Shown: positions 34,391 through 47,631 of the stretch, one piece after another
How positions within the stretch are numbered: the stretch's first letter is position 1
Layout of the letters: every line of letters starts with the position of its first letter
DNA from: Apostichopus japonicus
Lineage: Eukaryota > Echinodermata > Holothuroidea > Aspidochirotida > Stichopodidae
Direction of reading: 5' to 3'
DNA: 64,000 nt
NCBI RefSeq assembly: GCF_037975245.1
Contig: NC_092577.1
Coordinates: 12,220,013 to 12,284,012 of the forward strand
Program-made: the position numbers and the translations under genes
The notes under the pieces: model-generated
Seen by the model: the letters and a program-made list of their open reading frames with translations, nothing else
Told to the model about the DNA's origin: nothing
The model's database searches: none

Positions 34391-36614
34391 GCGCAACCAA
34401 ATGTTTTTTCCTGGGACGGTGGGGGAGAAGAGTGGGAGGGGAGGTGGGTTGAGGCTTAGATGTAATGTTGTCCGAGGAGGGCTCTAATGGTATGGGTGAC
34501 CCCCTTGAGAAAGTTTGGCCCGGCTGAGAGGCCCTGGTAAAATATGAGATAAAAAAACACTGTATCCTCAATTTCACAGAATTTATATACTCACAAAAGT
34601 CTCAGTACTGTGGAAATTTATCGTAATAAATGCAATTTCATTGTTTGATATAGGTAAGCATAGATCAGGCCATCTATCATACACCCATTAAAACTATCAC
34701 AAATTTATAACGAATTTATAACAAATCACATTGATATATAATTATTCCCAGGCCCGACATGACCTTTCACCCCCATGGATGTCTATCCTCCATCTAGACT
34801 GAAAAGGTTTTTTTCTTCTGTATATTCATTTTGCAGTAACAATTGATGCTGTTGGGAGTACGCGTCTTAAACACGAGAGATGCATATCGCAATACTCATT
34901 CTAGCTTAAGGTTTGTGTTAATTATTGGAATCCTTCGTGTGCTTTTTTTCCCTTCTTTTTTGGTTGTATTTGTTAAGTTATTTCTGATTTTGCCATCTTC
35001 GTGTTAACGAACACAAGAACGTTAAAAGTCATAAAAATGCCACCGACCAACCTGATTGGATAGTTTCCGTTTTTAATTTACAAAACCATATATAGAGAGA
35101 GTTACATAAAACGGCACGTTTATCTTCAACCAAAACGGAAATTAACACTCCCTTCTATTTGTTAAAGTTTGACATTATTGCTTTGTAACAATGGTCACAG
35201 AATAAATACGAAGATGAAAGAGAACAAAGCGGAGACGAAAATGGTGTCAAACCGAGCGGTCAATACAGGTCACGTGATAAAGAAACTGCGACCACCATAT
35301 TGGGGGTGTATAGTTCTAAAAAAAAGATTCATTTGTGGTACATTTGACGTTTCGCCTGTTAACATGTATATATGGTTATAAAGAGCGAAGTGTTGCATTC
35401 ATTTTGGTATACTTAATGACATATTTGTATCTCGTTATATGTAATATAGTAATAAAGTTAGAACAGGTACGGGGTGGGGTAGGTGGTGGGGTGGGAAAGA
35501 AGGGGTTGGGGTCTTCAACTGTATTCCTCAATTATTCTTATAAATATTAATATAACAAGAACACAGCACGGTGAGTACACATATAGCTTAAAGGATTTCC
35601 CCAGGCAGAATTTTATTGTGATATGACATTAAAATAAAGCTGAACGTTTACGCTACATTGAAAATGACCTATGTTTTTTTTCTGTGCAGGCTTTAATATT
35701 ATAATGTTAATCAAATTGCTTAATACATTTTTCTCAATCAAAATATGTTCCTTAAATATCATATGTAGAGCATTATGAGGGACAACCAACACCATTAATC
35801 GTTGACAAATTTTTAATGCAAATTATATGTAAAAATATATTTTGTTTCAAGAGCCATAACAGTTTTTATATTTCCAATTAAGTCTAAAGTGTTCAAGTTG
35901 CATCTGAAGGAATTTGACTTAGATCTGTGTGCTAGACTTATTAGTCCAGCCACTTTCATTTACGAGTTTCAGATGGTTAAAGAGATAGTCTTAATAAAAA
36001 TAAAAATGGACAGCATCATAGCAGTGATTTCTTCACCATTTATTCAATATCAAAATCTATTCTTGTGTCTAAATTCATCCTCATTTTAATGCTGTATAAA
36101 TCAGGTTTTTATTCATTTATTTACTATTAATTAATTAATTAATTTATTATTAAGAAAGGATATGATCAAGTCTGAAGATAAACGAGAAAGCCAAAACTAA
36201 TTAACTCTCTTGTCAATTTCAACATGAACGATTGTAAATATAAAAGAAAAATTGCGGATACCCGCCAGATACTGAAATCGAAAAGTAACATTTTATTAAT
36301 AACAAACAGTGATAATTTCTCCTGACATACTGTTCCTAACACCGTGAAATAATTGGCGTTCCGTGAATTGATTAAAATAAAAAAAATAAAAAATTCTAAG
36401 AATTTGAAATGTGATTCATTTACTAGAATCAAAGAGTGTATATATGCGACGACAAGTTGAAGATATTATCAAACGTGTTACTTTTGTTTTGTTTATTGTA
36501 CCTCCATTTGTGCGAAAAGGGGTTGTACGATCCCGACAATACATTGGGAGTGGTCTATATATATATATGCCCCGATTAAATGTCAAATCTCCCCGACTGG
36601 ACGTCTTCTCCTAA
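34391..36614. other. Non-coding stretch with a G-quadruplex candidate
   Basis: At 35470-35512 the plus strand has ggggtggggtaggtggtggg and further G3-G4 runs. An attaatta tandem lies at 36127-36143. Frames of up to 88 codons show nothing recognisable. Confidence 0.5.
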
Positions 36615-37380
36615 CTGAGGATTGAAGTAGGGAGACCACCCCCCCCCCCGCTCGCAAATTTCTTTTTTTCTGAACCTTTCGGGCAGTGTACGTGGAGTTT
36701 AACCAATCAGAGCGAGGCTGTGTTGATGACGTACTCAGTAAAGATGGCGGCGTGCTTACCAAGGGTTGAAGTGGGGAAATCACATTCGATAAGTCAACAT
36801 AATTGTTGTACTACAGCAGAAAGTATTAAGGTATATAGGCCTTGCAATAATGACATTATACTGAATCATTGTGCACACTTACGTGACGTTTGCATCGGTT
36901 TCTTTGTTGAAAAACGGCGATGTATGATCGCTGTCTGATGTACAAATTTACAATGTCTTCAGATGGACATGACACTGTACTCAGTACTGTAGTACTGGTA
37001 CAGTAGTATGTTACGTACTTACAGTTAACACACATCTACACAGCAATATTTGTACACAGTTATATATATAAGATGACCATGCACTAAAACCATGACATAC
37101 CTTATAATATCGATTTTCAGTTCATAATATAATACTTGGACATAACTACTTGGACATGAGAAAAAGTGGGGGGAAAATCCACACGGGGGCTCGAACTCGC
37201 GGTCTTTCGTTTCCCACCTTATGTTATTGAAGCGACGCATTTACCCGACTGACCATCTTTACTGAGTAGTACGTCATCAACACAGCCTCGCTCTGATTGG
37301 CTAAACTCCACGTACACTGCCCGAAAGGTTCAGGGAAAAAAAATTCGCCCCCGCTCCCTCGCTCCTAATCTCACCTCTCT
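36615..37380. repeat. Inverted-repeat element with promoter-like motifs in its arms
   Basis: 36672-36744 (tgaacctttcgggcagtgta ... actcagtaaagatgg) recurs inverted at 37253-37335 with about 90% identity. Weaker similarity extends outward to about 36615 and 37380. The arm carries a CCAAT box (aaccaatcag), a tgacgtac word and, in the left copy only, aagatggcggc. The 500-bp spacer contains a tRNA-like SINE abutting the right arm. The outer right edge, cacagtggcg on the minus strand, resembles a MITE end. Confidence 0.7.
37040..37257 (-). mobile_element. tRNA-like SINE inside the inverted-repeat element
   Basis: On the minus strand from 37256: atggtcagtcgggtaaatgc, then a long variable region, then a B box (agttcgagccc, 37187-37197). 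The body has a repeated 'atgtccaagta' word, ending in TA-rich sequence. It is class II-like with no paired acceptor stem, so it is a SINE head and not a tRNA gene. The 5' end coincides with the inner edge of the right inverted arm. Confidence 0.5.
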
Positions 37381-37964
37381 ACACGCCACTGTGAAAACTC
37401 TAGCTATTGCACTTGTTGGATTTAACGAGAGATTAACACCACCTTTGAAAGAATGGGTAGGACACTGGTTTTGGTTATATTAACTGCAATCTGAATTTCT
37501 ATAATTAATCGATAGATTTAAGTTTGATAAAATTGGAGACCAAAATTATCGCAAAACGAAAAGAATATTGCATAACTTGGTGTCTTTCAGTGAACATTTT
37601 GGTCCTTCCTTCTAATCTAACTTGCCTAAATAAACAAACTATTAATCCAAGAATAAAACAAAAGAGAACCCAGATCACAGTAATTAAAGCGGTTTGGATT
37701 TGCTGTCTATAAAGCTACCTACAGAAATCGCTTCATATACAATCGACGCCGATCGTTTTTCTAATATTCATAGGAAGTTTGCCGAAAGCTCTAGAAAGGT
37801 TAATTCTAGAAACACGGTGTAAAGTTCTACTTTTCTTGTCAAAGTTACTGTTTTAAGTTGTCCATGAAACGTCATTAAATTGTGTCGAAGTCACGTCCGA
37901 ATCAAACGCATAGTGAAGAGACACATCATCTAAAAAACAAGAAGATAAATATTGTCGATTTTGG
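37381..37964. other. Non-coding stretch, no gene seen
   Basis: Short frames only. Confidence 0.5.
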
Positions 37965-38228
37965 TTTTTATTAAGATGTAAGATATAAGATATAAGAATC
38001 TTTATTGGCCATAACAGGAATTGGAGTTCACTCCATCTCAGTATAACATACATAAAACAGTCATAAATACATCAAAACATAAGATTTATAATATATACGT
38101 TTCTTAAGACAGTAAAAATCCATGTACTGGCATATAGAAAAAAAAAACCTATTTCCTACAAAACTCGTCGGCAAGACTAAGAATGGCCCTTGGCAAGAAC
38201 CGAACGTCTGTATCTTTTTTTTTTATTA
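37965..38228 (-). mobile_element. Short 5'-truncated LINE insertion, copy 2
   Basis: 37974-38214 matches the 3' UTR and last codons of the LINE at 18665-19060 at high identity, including the atcttat tail (37976-38001). It is flanked by a 9-bp direct repeat tttttatta at 37965-37973 and 38220-38228. An extra C in 'gaaccgaacg' and a longer A-run distinguish it from copy 1. The insertion is only about 240 bp, severely 5'-truncated. Confidence 0.85.
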
Positions 38229-38498
38229 CAAACTTTCCTACCAAATGTCAAAAAAGTTTTCCATAGATGCGACGTGGTTATTATATATTAATTCATAATG
38301 CGTGTAACTTGTCAAGATCCAAACATATATCCTTTTCTCAGATTGAAATATAATCATTTCTTGTTGAAATTTCATGTATTTATTGCCAAGATGCTGCTTT
38401 TTGTATATTCTAAAAAGTACAACTAAAACTAGATCTCATTAGCCATTCCATTGATTTTGATTTTAATTTTTTTTCCCCAGTCATTGTTGAAAGTACAT

Positions 38499-38868
38499 TT
38501 AAAGGCATTGAAGACTCGCCCCAAACCGCGTGCAGACATCTGAAAAAGTTCACTTTCCGTTGCTTGCAAGTGACGTTTTGTTCGTGTCGCTACAAAATGC
38601 AGACAGTAATGAAACGTGATACCTTGTTATCTTTAGCTGGACCTGAGATGTCCGTCGCTGTTTTGTTTGTACACTGTACTGTGGGTATTGATCGCAGCTG
38701 TATGTACCGACTGTACACTAGTGTCTAGTTACCGATGGTAGCAAGCTGTGTGTGTGTATTTTCTGGGATCGATGGTGGTGTCTAACACTTCTGTTACACC
38801 TAATTCGAAACTAGGCCAGATTACCGGCATTAGACGTTTCTTTTTGCGCGAGTCTTCACACCCTTTAA
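38499..38868. mobile_element. TTAA-bounded MITE, copy 1
   Basis: 370 bp with inverted ends: ttaaaggcattgaagactcg at the left (38499) and the reverse complement ttaaagggtgtgaagactcg at the right (ending 38868), 17 of 20 bases matching. TTAA at both edges could be a piggyBac-type target-site duplication, but the inner ends do not start with CC as most piggyBac ends do. No coding capacity. The second copy starts at 39576. Confidence 0.7.
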
Positions 38869-39575
38869 TGCCTACTCTATTACGTAACTCTTACGTAACT
38901 ACTGTCAAGAAACAAAAGCAAGTTAGATCAGGCGGCATCTACCGGTGGTCACCGAGGGCCCAGAGCTATGGGGCCCATTAGCCCTATAAATTTCCTATAA
39001 TTCCTTATAAATTCCTTATAAATTCCATATATATCCGTTGTATTAAACGATTGTGTATAGGCTTTGTTTTTAAATAGTGTGGGCCTGGTCCCTGTCAGTT
39101 ATATTTGGTATTCAGAAGTAGGCTACATTGCCACAATTTTCCTATTGAAAACGGGGGCGTCTTCGAACTCCTGCTGCAGATTCGGCTTTAGGACGAGGCG
39201 AATGGGACCGGGCCCCAGGCCACTATTTTTAGGGGCCGCACGTTTTGCGACATATAAAAATGTTAACTAAGGAACAGATATACTGTCGCTACCTGAATAG
39301 ATTATGCTGGGCCCCCACTGGGCCCCCACAAACGTCTGGCCCGGGCCCCACACAAGCTAGCTAAATCCTACTGACTATGCCTATTCTGGAGGAGACTCAA
39401 ATGGCCGTGTTTGGCCTGGACCGAATCATCGTCAGTTTTCCCATGTGGTAGATTTAAAGAGAGCGAAAGAGAGACAGTTTTGACAATGTTTTAATTAAAA
39501 TTAGATTCTTTTCTAACACAAATGTACAATTCAGGCAGAAATTTACAAACCCGAATCAATGGTCATGAGAGTACT
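38869..39575. other. Spacer between two MITE copies
   Basis: Contains a 'ttccttataaa' triplication at 38994-39022 and several gggccc-rich patches (38959-38977, 39207-39223, 39308-39352) that look like remnants of another decayed element. Confidence 0.45.
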
Positions 39576-39909
39576 GGTGCATTGAAGACTCGCCCCAAGC
39601 CGTGTGCGGCCATCTGAAAAAGTTCACTTTCCGTTGCTTGCAAGTGACGTTTTGTTCGTGTCGCTACAAAATGCAGACAGTACAGTAATGAAACGTGATA
39701 CCTTGTTATCTTTAGCTAGACCTGAGATGTCCATCGCTGTATTGATGTGGTTATTGACCGCAGCTGTCTAATTACCGATGGTAGCAAGCTGTTTGTATTT
39801 TCTGGGATCGATGGTGGTGTCTAACACTTCTGTTACACCTCATTCGAAACTAGGTCAAATTACCGGCATGAGACGTTTCTTTTTGCGCGAGTCTTCACAC
39901 CCTTTTTAA
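39576..39909. mobile_element. TTAA-bounded MITE, copy 2
   Basis: Direct copy of the 38499 element with small deletions: the tgtgtg and chtactg-like segments are missing and an extra 'tacag' is present. The right edge keeps ctttttaa; the left edge is altered (ggtgcattgaag). Both copies contain caagtgacgttttgttcgtg and tctgggatcgatggtggtgt. Confidence 0.8.
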
Positions 39910-40099
39910 GCAATGCTAATATAATCTCTAGCCACTAATGGGAGTGTACCCTTGGACGGTGGCAGGACTAAGGCTCTCGAAATTTGAGAATGAGTGACCA
40001 TTTATTGTGTTTTCTAGCATATACTGTGGCAATACGAATGACATTAATGGCATGTTACTCCACTGTGTCATGTCTCAAATCCTAGTCAAATGACGTGAC

Positions 40100-40297
<198 letters not shown>

Positions 40298-40315
40298 TAA
40301 ACCTAATAGCACATG

Positions 40316-40415
40316 CTACCGATTTATCAGCACGATCCAGTATTTACTGTGGTACAATACTGTAAGAGTTACAGTAGTTACTGTAATCTCTGCGTGAATC
40401 AATTGAATTTAAGCC
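40316..40415 (+). repeat. Dispersed repeat related to the 45.9-46.1 kb foldback
   Basis: Shares gatttatcagcac(a/g)atcc, ggtacaa, aagagttacagtagttactg and tctg(c/t)gtgaatc in order with 45985-46075. Confidence 0.7.
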
Positions 40416-41140
40416 CCAGTATGCTTTTCCCAATTGATTCAGGAACAAATCGATCCATTATCCTACACTTATTTTATTTTGGTAATATTGTGTACATTTT
40501 TTTTACTAATTATGGGATAATTCGCAGAGAACAAGCGAAATAAAAACTTCAAACAACAACAAAGTTGTCCCGTGTTTATCATCAAATGGTCAGTTATAAA
40601 TATTAACTTTATCGGACAAAGGCGCAAGCAAAAGCATTGGCCGTATACAGTGTGTATACGTTACAGTGTGAACACTATACAGTAGCTGGACTAAGGACTC
40701 GAGGACGCTTGTTAAATGTGTTTTTCGAACAGCTTGCTCTGTTACGGAAACTTTATCTAAGAGATAAAAGAGGTAGATGTCCAGACATAACGCAAAGCCA
40801 TCCATAATTGCGCTAGGCATAACGTAGTGCAGTCTAGCATTTAGCATAATACACCTGCCCGCACATGCGTCCAATTAATGTTTTGGGTAAACAAAGGTGA
40901 TGTTATTGTCAAAAATCTTTTTTATGCCCTCGAACTCTGCTAATGGGTAAAAATTCTTGCAGAAAGGTATACGGTAATGGTGATATGATTGTTTACGACA
41001 CAGTTGATTAGATAGATTGTCAAGAGTGAATGGGGCTTTAAAACGGGCATGAAAAGGAGATGTATAAGATTGATAATTCTTCGATAAACTTCACCTCGAT
41101 TGCACCATAATAATAACAAAAGGGCGGAGATGTAGGTTAG
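40416..41140. other. Non-coding stretch, no gene seen
   Basis: Frames up to 94 codons without recognisable motifs. Confidence 0.5.
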
Positions 41141-41175
41141 GGGGTTCAAAGGAGGGTGATGGAAGGAAGAAGGAA

Positions 41176-41919
<744 letters not shown>

Positions 41920-43119
41920 GTACCCCATTTTGATGATTATTCCCTGATATAAACCAATAACATTTAATAAGCCTCATTCCCTTAATCTCGTATCGGGCAC
42001 AGATTTTGCAATTCTCACAAATTTAACTGACTGTCATTTTCCACGTTTCATTTACAATTTTTTATTAGATTTTAGTTCAATTACAGTCTGCGATAATAAG
42101 TTTTCTTAACAGACTTGATTAAAAATTGGAGAAATAAACATATTCTTCCGATATACAGGACTCTTTGGCTTACATGCCACTAATCGAGATTTAATAAGTT
42201 GTTTTAACTTTCAACTAAATTGTTTTCTTTTTCCTCCTGTTTTTTTCCTTCTATTTTTTTCTGTTCGAAGTTTTGCATAATTGTATATCTCTATTTTTGC
42301 CAGAAGGAAAAATGAGACTTGGTTGTAGGTAAGTGAAAATCATGCAATCACGTCCCTCACCCACTAACACACATAACACTGTAATTTATGGCATAAATTT
42401 CTGTCGGAGCGACGTTTATTTGCTATAAGCACATGTATAAATATCTACTTCTCTTTTTTTTTCTTATTTTAAATTCAACACATCTTTTAAATTTTATGTG
42501 CACATTAGACGTAAAGACGTGATTCAATTCTACACCGATTCTGAGGGTGGAAATAGGATGACTTCATATAAATATGTGAGCAATATATCGTAATTATTAG
42601 CGGTCAATGAACACATGCATGCATGCCTTCTTAAAGGAGCATAGAAGATCTTCCTGTTTGATAAAGTCGTACAGTGTTGTGTATGCATGTTCAAAAGCTG
42701 GCAGTGTATGTAACCTTGATTGCTACTTTAAAAGAAGCTTGTAATATTTTTTATTGTTTATTACCATCAATTTTAATTGTTAATGTCTGCTATTGTGAGT
42801 TTCTAATGCTTCACCAAACGTAACGTCCATTTTAAAAACCAAATTTCCCGATCAATACTTTTCATATACCCCGTATCGGTTATAATTTTTTCAATTGTAT
42901 TTTATAACGATGTGAACTCAACTATCTTCACAAGTTGGACTATGGATGGTAACACTTTCAATTACGTGCTAAGCGCGCCAGTGCCCTGAACCATTCTTAA
43001 CATACACCAATATCTGTGCTTACGTATACATAAAGGAAATTAATGATATATCTACATATATAGGCCTGTCCGTCACCACCCTCATCCAGCTAGTACAGTA
43101 ACTACTGGTGCCACCTGTA
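41920..43119. other. Non-coding stretch, no gene seen
   Basis: AT-rich; no recognisable features. Confidence 0.5.
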
Positions 43120-43401
43120 ACACCCAGCAAACACAAAACTTTATCATAACATTTTTAAAAGAGCCTCTAAAATATGTTTTAATAACGTTAAATGTGGTGT
43201 TATCAAAACGTCGGCATAACTTTTTTATGAGATATTAATGTTATATTAATGTTATATTAATGTTTTAACGAAAGAATGTTTTGAAATAATAGCATGAAAA
43301 CGTTTTCGTGACATATTTAATACACCACAAATAACGTTATCAAAACAAAATACGAAACGTTGTAATAACGTTTTAAAAACGTTGTTGTGTTTGCTGGACA
43401 C
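43120..43401. mobile_element. MITE with CCAGCAAACACAA ends
   Basis: 274 bp (43124-43397) with inverted ends ccagcaaacacaaaac and gttgttgtgtttgctgg. They are flanked by a 4-bp direct repeat acac (43120-43123 and 43398-43401). The interior is AT-rich, contains several aacgtt palindromes and a tandem of tattaatgtta (43223-43262), and has no coding frame. Superfamily not assigned. Confidence 0.75.
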
Positions 43402-45119
43402 ATGTTACCGTGTTACGAACACAAAGTATAGTAATTACCGATGCACGGTTGTGGGACATGAACAGTATATAGTTACTGTACCAGCTATAAGTATCGGCTG
43501 ACGTCACCAAATATGGTCAAACATAAATCTTAGCTAATCATATACTGCTCTCCGTCACTGCGATCGTATCTGTCTTCCGGTCATGCGTGGAAAAGTTATG
43601 AAGTTAAACAATATTGAGTTTTCATATACTAATGAAAAGTTCAATTTGCCGTCATCTTTTTCATGGTCTTGTGACTATAACAACCCACGGCATTATTTGA
43701 TGTGATCACTCGGCAAATATTAAGTGAGAGATAGAGAGAGAAAAACCCTCAAGTACAAACAAGAAAAGAATAGAAAGACGATTGCATATTGCTAGTTTTT
43801 GCCTAGAGCAATCGAATTTAACTGACTTCACTGCGTAGACCTATTATAAACACTGAGGTAAACATTGGTTAACAAAAACCCCCCCAAAAAACAAGAAAAC
43901 TAACAAAAAGAACGAAAAGAAGCGGGGAAAATATCTCAAATGACCTTCTCTGACTAATGTTTAAATAAATATCGCAGTTACTTCGAAGAAAACTGTTTTG
44001 TCTCACAAATCAATGTTTATCGACTTTTTTCCGCATGTCTCTGCGCGTTTAAAGATTGTGAAGGTGGAGTTGGTATAATGGTGCGTCAAATGAGCAATTA
44101 CTTATTATAGCAGGAATGTTAATTAAGAACACTGGGAAGCGAAAGCAAAGGTGAAATGATTCCGTTCTACATAAACTGACATACTATAAACACAGCCACC
44201 TCGTGACTTTATGCTGTATATAGTGGCTTTCTAAGAAATGAGTACAAAAGAAGAAAAAAAAAAGACCCCGCACTGTCCTGAGTGACGTCAATGAAATTTA
44301 ATGTCTTTCATGATTGCATTATTTTTCGTTTTATTTATTTTTGAGTCTGTATAATTATGGGAATGAAATTGGCTTGTCCAAAACAAGTAATTGTCTTTCA
44401 AATCCATTTCCTGCGAGGTGCAAAGTTAAGCTTTAAAAGGTGGAATAAAAAAAAAAGATAAAAAAAACCGACAGAGAAAAATTGAAAGGAAGAAGGATTT
44501 TAGAAAACAGAACGACCTTATTTGGGTAATATTATAGTAAGTTAGTTCAATGACACAAGTAAACGCCTACTCTCAATGTTTAATTATTCCAAAACCTCTC
44601 TTTAATTCCAAAGAATGAATAATCCGTCTATGATGATGTCCGCGATTCATCAATCATTTTGAGGAGAGGAATTCACACTTGACGAAAGGGATCGTGGCTA
44701 ACACTAAAAGTATAGCTCTAAACCTATAGAGAGAAAAATTTCTCTCCTGTTTTGAGTGAAATGTGTAAGATTTCCCTCTTAACAAGCAGTGAATTCTCTC
44801 CTCAAATAGATTGACATCCTAAACACTCCCAAAAAGGGATTTTTATGTTTATTTATGATATTTATTGTTATTTTTTACAAGTTAAGAGTGTTTACCGTAA
44901 ACAAATCTAAACACACAATACAAGGCAACATTTACCGTATACGATTATCCAAGTATTCACTCATGCAACAAGTGTGGGCACTCTTCCTTAAATGATGACT
45001 TAAAGCAGAATTTGTACCTTTGATATGATTTAGTCCAAGAAAAAAATGACGAAAAATTGAGCGCTATGTAATGTTGCTGTAGCTTATTTGTAGATATCCA
45101 TCATTGAAAAAAAAACACA
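43402..45119. other. Non-coding stretch, no gene seen
   Basis: A-rich patches at 44240-44263 and 44450-44468. Otherwise unique-looking sequence. Confidence 0.5.
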
Positions 45120-45171
45120 TTATCCCTGGCATACTCCTTTAAGGCTTATCCCTGGCATACTCCTTTAAGGC
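45120..45171. repeat. Perfect 26-bp tandem duplication
   Basis: Two identical copies of a unit starting ttatccctggcatactcctt, at 45120-45145 and 45146-45171. Confidence 0.95.
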
Positions 45172-45834
45172 TAAATTAATGATGACGTCAGCTCATCAGT
45201 GAAGGCCTTGTAATTAATGTTAATTCATTGTTTTACTTTCTTTTAAGTCCAAAATAACTCAAACAGAGCATTTTCTTTTAAGAAGTATCATAAAGCACGG
45301 AGCACCATTTTTTGAAATTCCACGATATTCGATTTTGATGAGTTTTAACACTTTAAACGTGTCGTCATTTGGATCATACACAAGTGTTCTGTTTTCCCCA
45401 TTGAGTTTTGTATTGCATCTGAGGAAGTGACCTAATGACCTTTGTAATAGACTTATGTGTCCAGTCATTTTACCTGATGAACCTCAATTGTTGAGAGCGT
45501 CATTTCTCAAAAATTAAAAAAATGGAAATTCAAGCTGGAGTGACAGCAATGGTTATTAATGGTCTAAAACATATTAATATTAATTGTATGCTTTAACTTA
45601 TCCTTTAAGTATATGTAGATCCGTATTTCTGTTACAAACAGTTGATAATTACCGACACAAATATATCAGTAGCCCATACTTTTATATGCAAATTATGCTT
45701 ATGTTTTTTGGTACCTTCATCTGCAACGAGAGTCGTGAAGATTTATTTGCTCTGATGTGTGCAGTGAATAACATCTCTGTCCAGCAAAACACATTTCTTA
45801 TATAGTGATGGGGTATATAACGTACGTGTGCACC
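45172..45834. other. Non-coding stretch, no gene seen
   Basis: Frames up to 73 codons with no recognisable domain. Confidence 0.5.
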
Positions 45835-46090
45835 CTGTGCACACAGGTAACATAGTTTCTATACTGTAAATCTTAAAGTTTTGTACCAAAGTAAAATCTA
45901 AAGAACTGAGGATATGTGTAATCCCCAAAAAATCAAGTTTAATGCATTTATTGGGATTACACATATCCTCCGATATCCCCGATTTATCATATTTATCAGC
46001 ACAATCCAGTTTGTTACTTTGGTACAAAACTTTAAGATTTACAGTAGTTACTGTAATATCTGTGTGAATCGGTTGACGTGTGTCCCTGAT
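45835..46090. repeat. Foldback repeat with two perfect stems
   Basis: The outer stem is 31 bp, perfect: 45864-45894 (ctgtaaatcttaaagttttg...) against 46014-46044. The inner stem is 18 bp, perfect: gaggatatgtgtaatccc (45908-45925) against 45953-45970, with a 27-base loop. Weaker pairing extends outside to about 45840/46070. The right arm is homologous to the repeat at 40316-40415. Confidence 0.9.
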
Positions 46091-47631
46091 TCACACGATG
46101 TATCGGAGACACTGCGACCACTACACGTTGCAAGGACTCCCTATGGAAGGCCCCATAATTAAGGGGTGGATATTAACAAAAGATATAACATTAAGCAATA
46201 GGACATACAAAGAGGTATTCAAAATTTCGCATTCTTGTTGAAGCTTTCAGTTCAGTGAAGAAAATAAGGGCAACACTTTAACCGTAGAATGATAATGTTC
46301 ACTCTCCATTTCGCTTCTCTCAATTTGGTTAATGCAGTTTCTTACATAGGTGAGGTAATGCGATGTAATATAATAAACAGTGTCTATATATGATTCATGA
46401 TAATCGTAGGTTGATAAAACATTGGACAGTATGTATATAGAAGTGCCTCCAGGAATAGGACATATTTATAAGTGAAAATTTAGTAAAAGCAGAACGCGTC
46501 GAGGCAGAAGCAAACCACACACTTGAAGTTCTGTTCATGGTTATATTAAACAAGCTTATGAATCGTCGAAATCATTTCTAAAACTCTTAAATTATCTACA
46601 AGACTTAATATTATACTCATGTTATGATTTATGTGAAAAGCGAATGTTTATCGTTATGGCATTACATAATTAATTGGCCATTTTGTTTTTTGGTTAACTT
46701 TTTTTTTCTCGATTTGGTTACCCTTTAGAATCTATAGTAAAAAGACTACTATCCCACGTGGTTATTATCATGGAACGCCGAATGCTTACAGCTATAGTTT
46801 TCAAAAAACACTTTAATTGGTCAGGAGACAGAATGATAGTATCATTTCTTGACACAATCTTAAAGAGAAGCGTTTTGCCAATTAACTTATTATCGTGTTT
46901 TTATCGACCGTGATATCCCACGATGTATGACGGATGGTAATAAATGGAGTGTTTCATTCTACAAGACTGCAGCATATATGCTCAATGGGCACTTAAATAC
47001 ATTTTCTATAGTAGTCCCGAAAATACTTCTTTTTACTATTTATTTTTGGTGTCAATAATCAAAGTAAAGTGCGACAATTTCGTCTGTAGTAGTGCAGAAA
47101 ATATTTCTTGTTACCATTTTTTTTAGTGTCAGTTAAAGTAAATTGCGACAATTTCAATTATCAATATTGAAATCACCATGAGGAATAAAATGAAAATGTC
47201 ACAAGTGTATTAGAGTATAAATATATATATTTCTCTTTTATCAGTCAAAAATAAACTTCTCGTCTGGACTTCCATCCTTGGAAAGCTAATCATTTTTTTT
47301 CGTTAAATGTCAGTTGGCCTGGTTTACTGTCAATTATTAAAAGAATTGACCGTTATTCGGATAAAGTCAAAATTCATTTTACCTTTTTGATGGCAAATTA
47401 AGCCTGCCGTTAAAAAAAATATATAACATTTTTTTTTATGAGAATTTTGGGTCTTACAGTCAGATGACATATAAATTGCGTATTTCGTTTTCAAACTATA
47501 AAAAAGGAACAATGCAAATAATCATTCGTTGAGGAATGAAAACCTTATTTTATTGATGAATATAACATTCTGCCGTGTACTATGCATATTCATGTTTCTT
47601 TTGTTTCTCTTCGTCTAGACTAGAAACATCC
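46091..47631. other. Non-coding stretch, no gene seen
   Basis: Short chance frames. A partial duplication of 'aaagtaaa(g)tgcgacaatttc' lies at 47060 and 47133. Confidence 0.5.

Noticed and set aside
38499-39909. Two direct repeats considered as LTRs of a 1.4-kb solo retroelement
   Set aside because: Each copy has its own inverted ends, they do not start TG and end CA, and the spacer has no primer-binding site, polypurine tract or gag/pol remnant.
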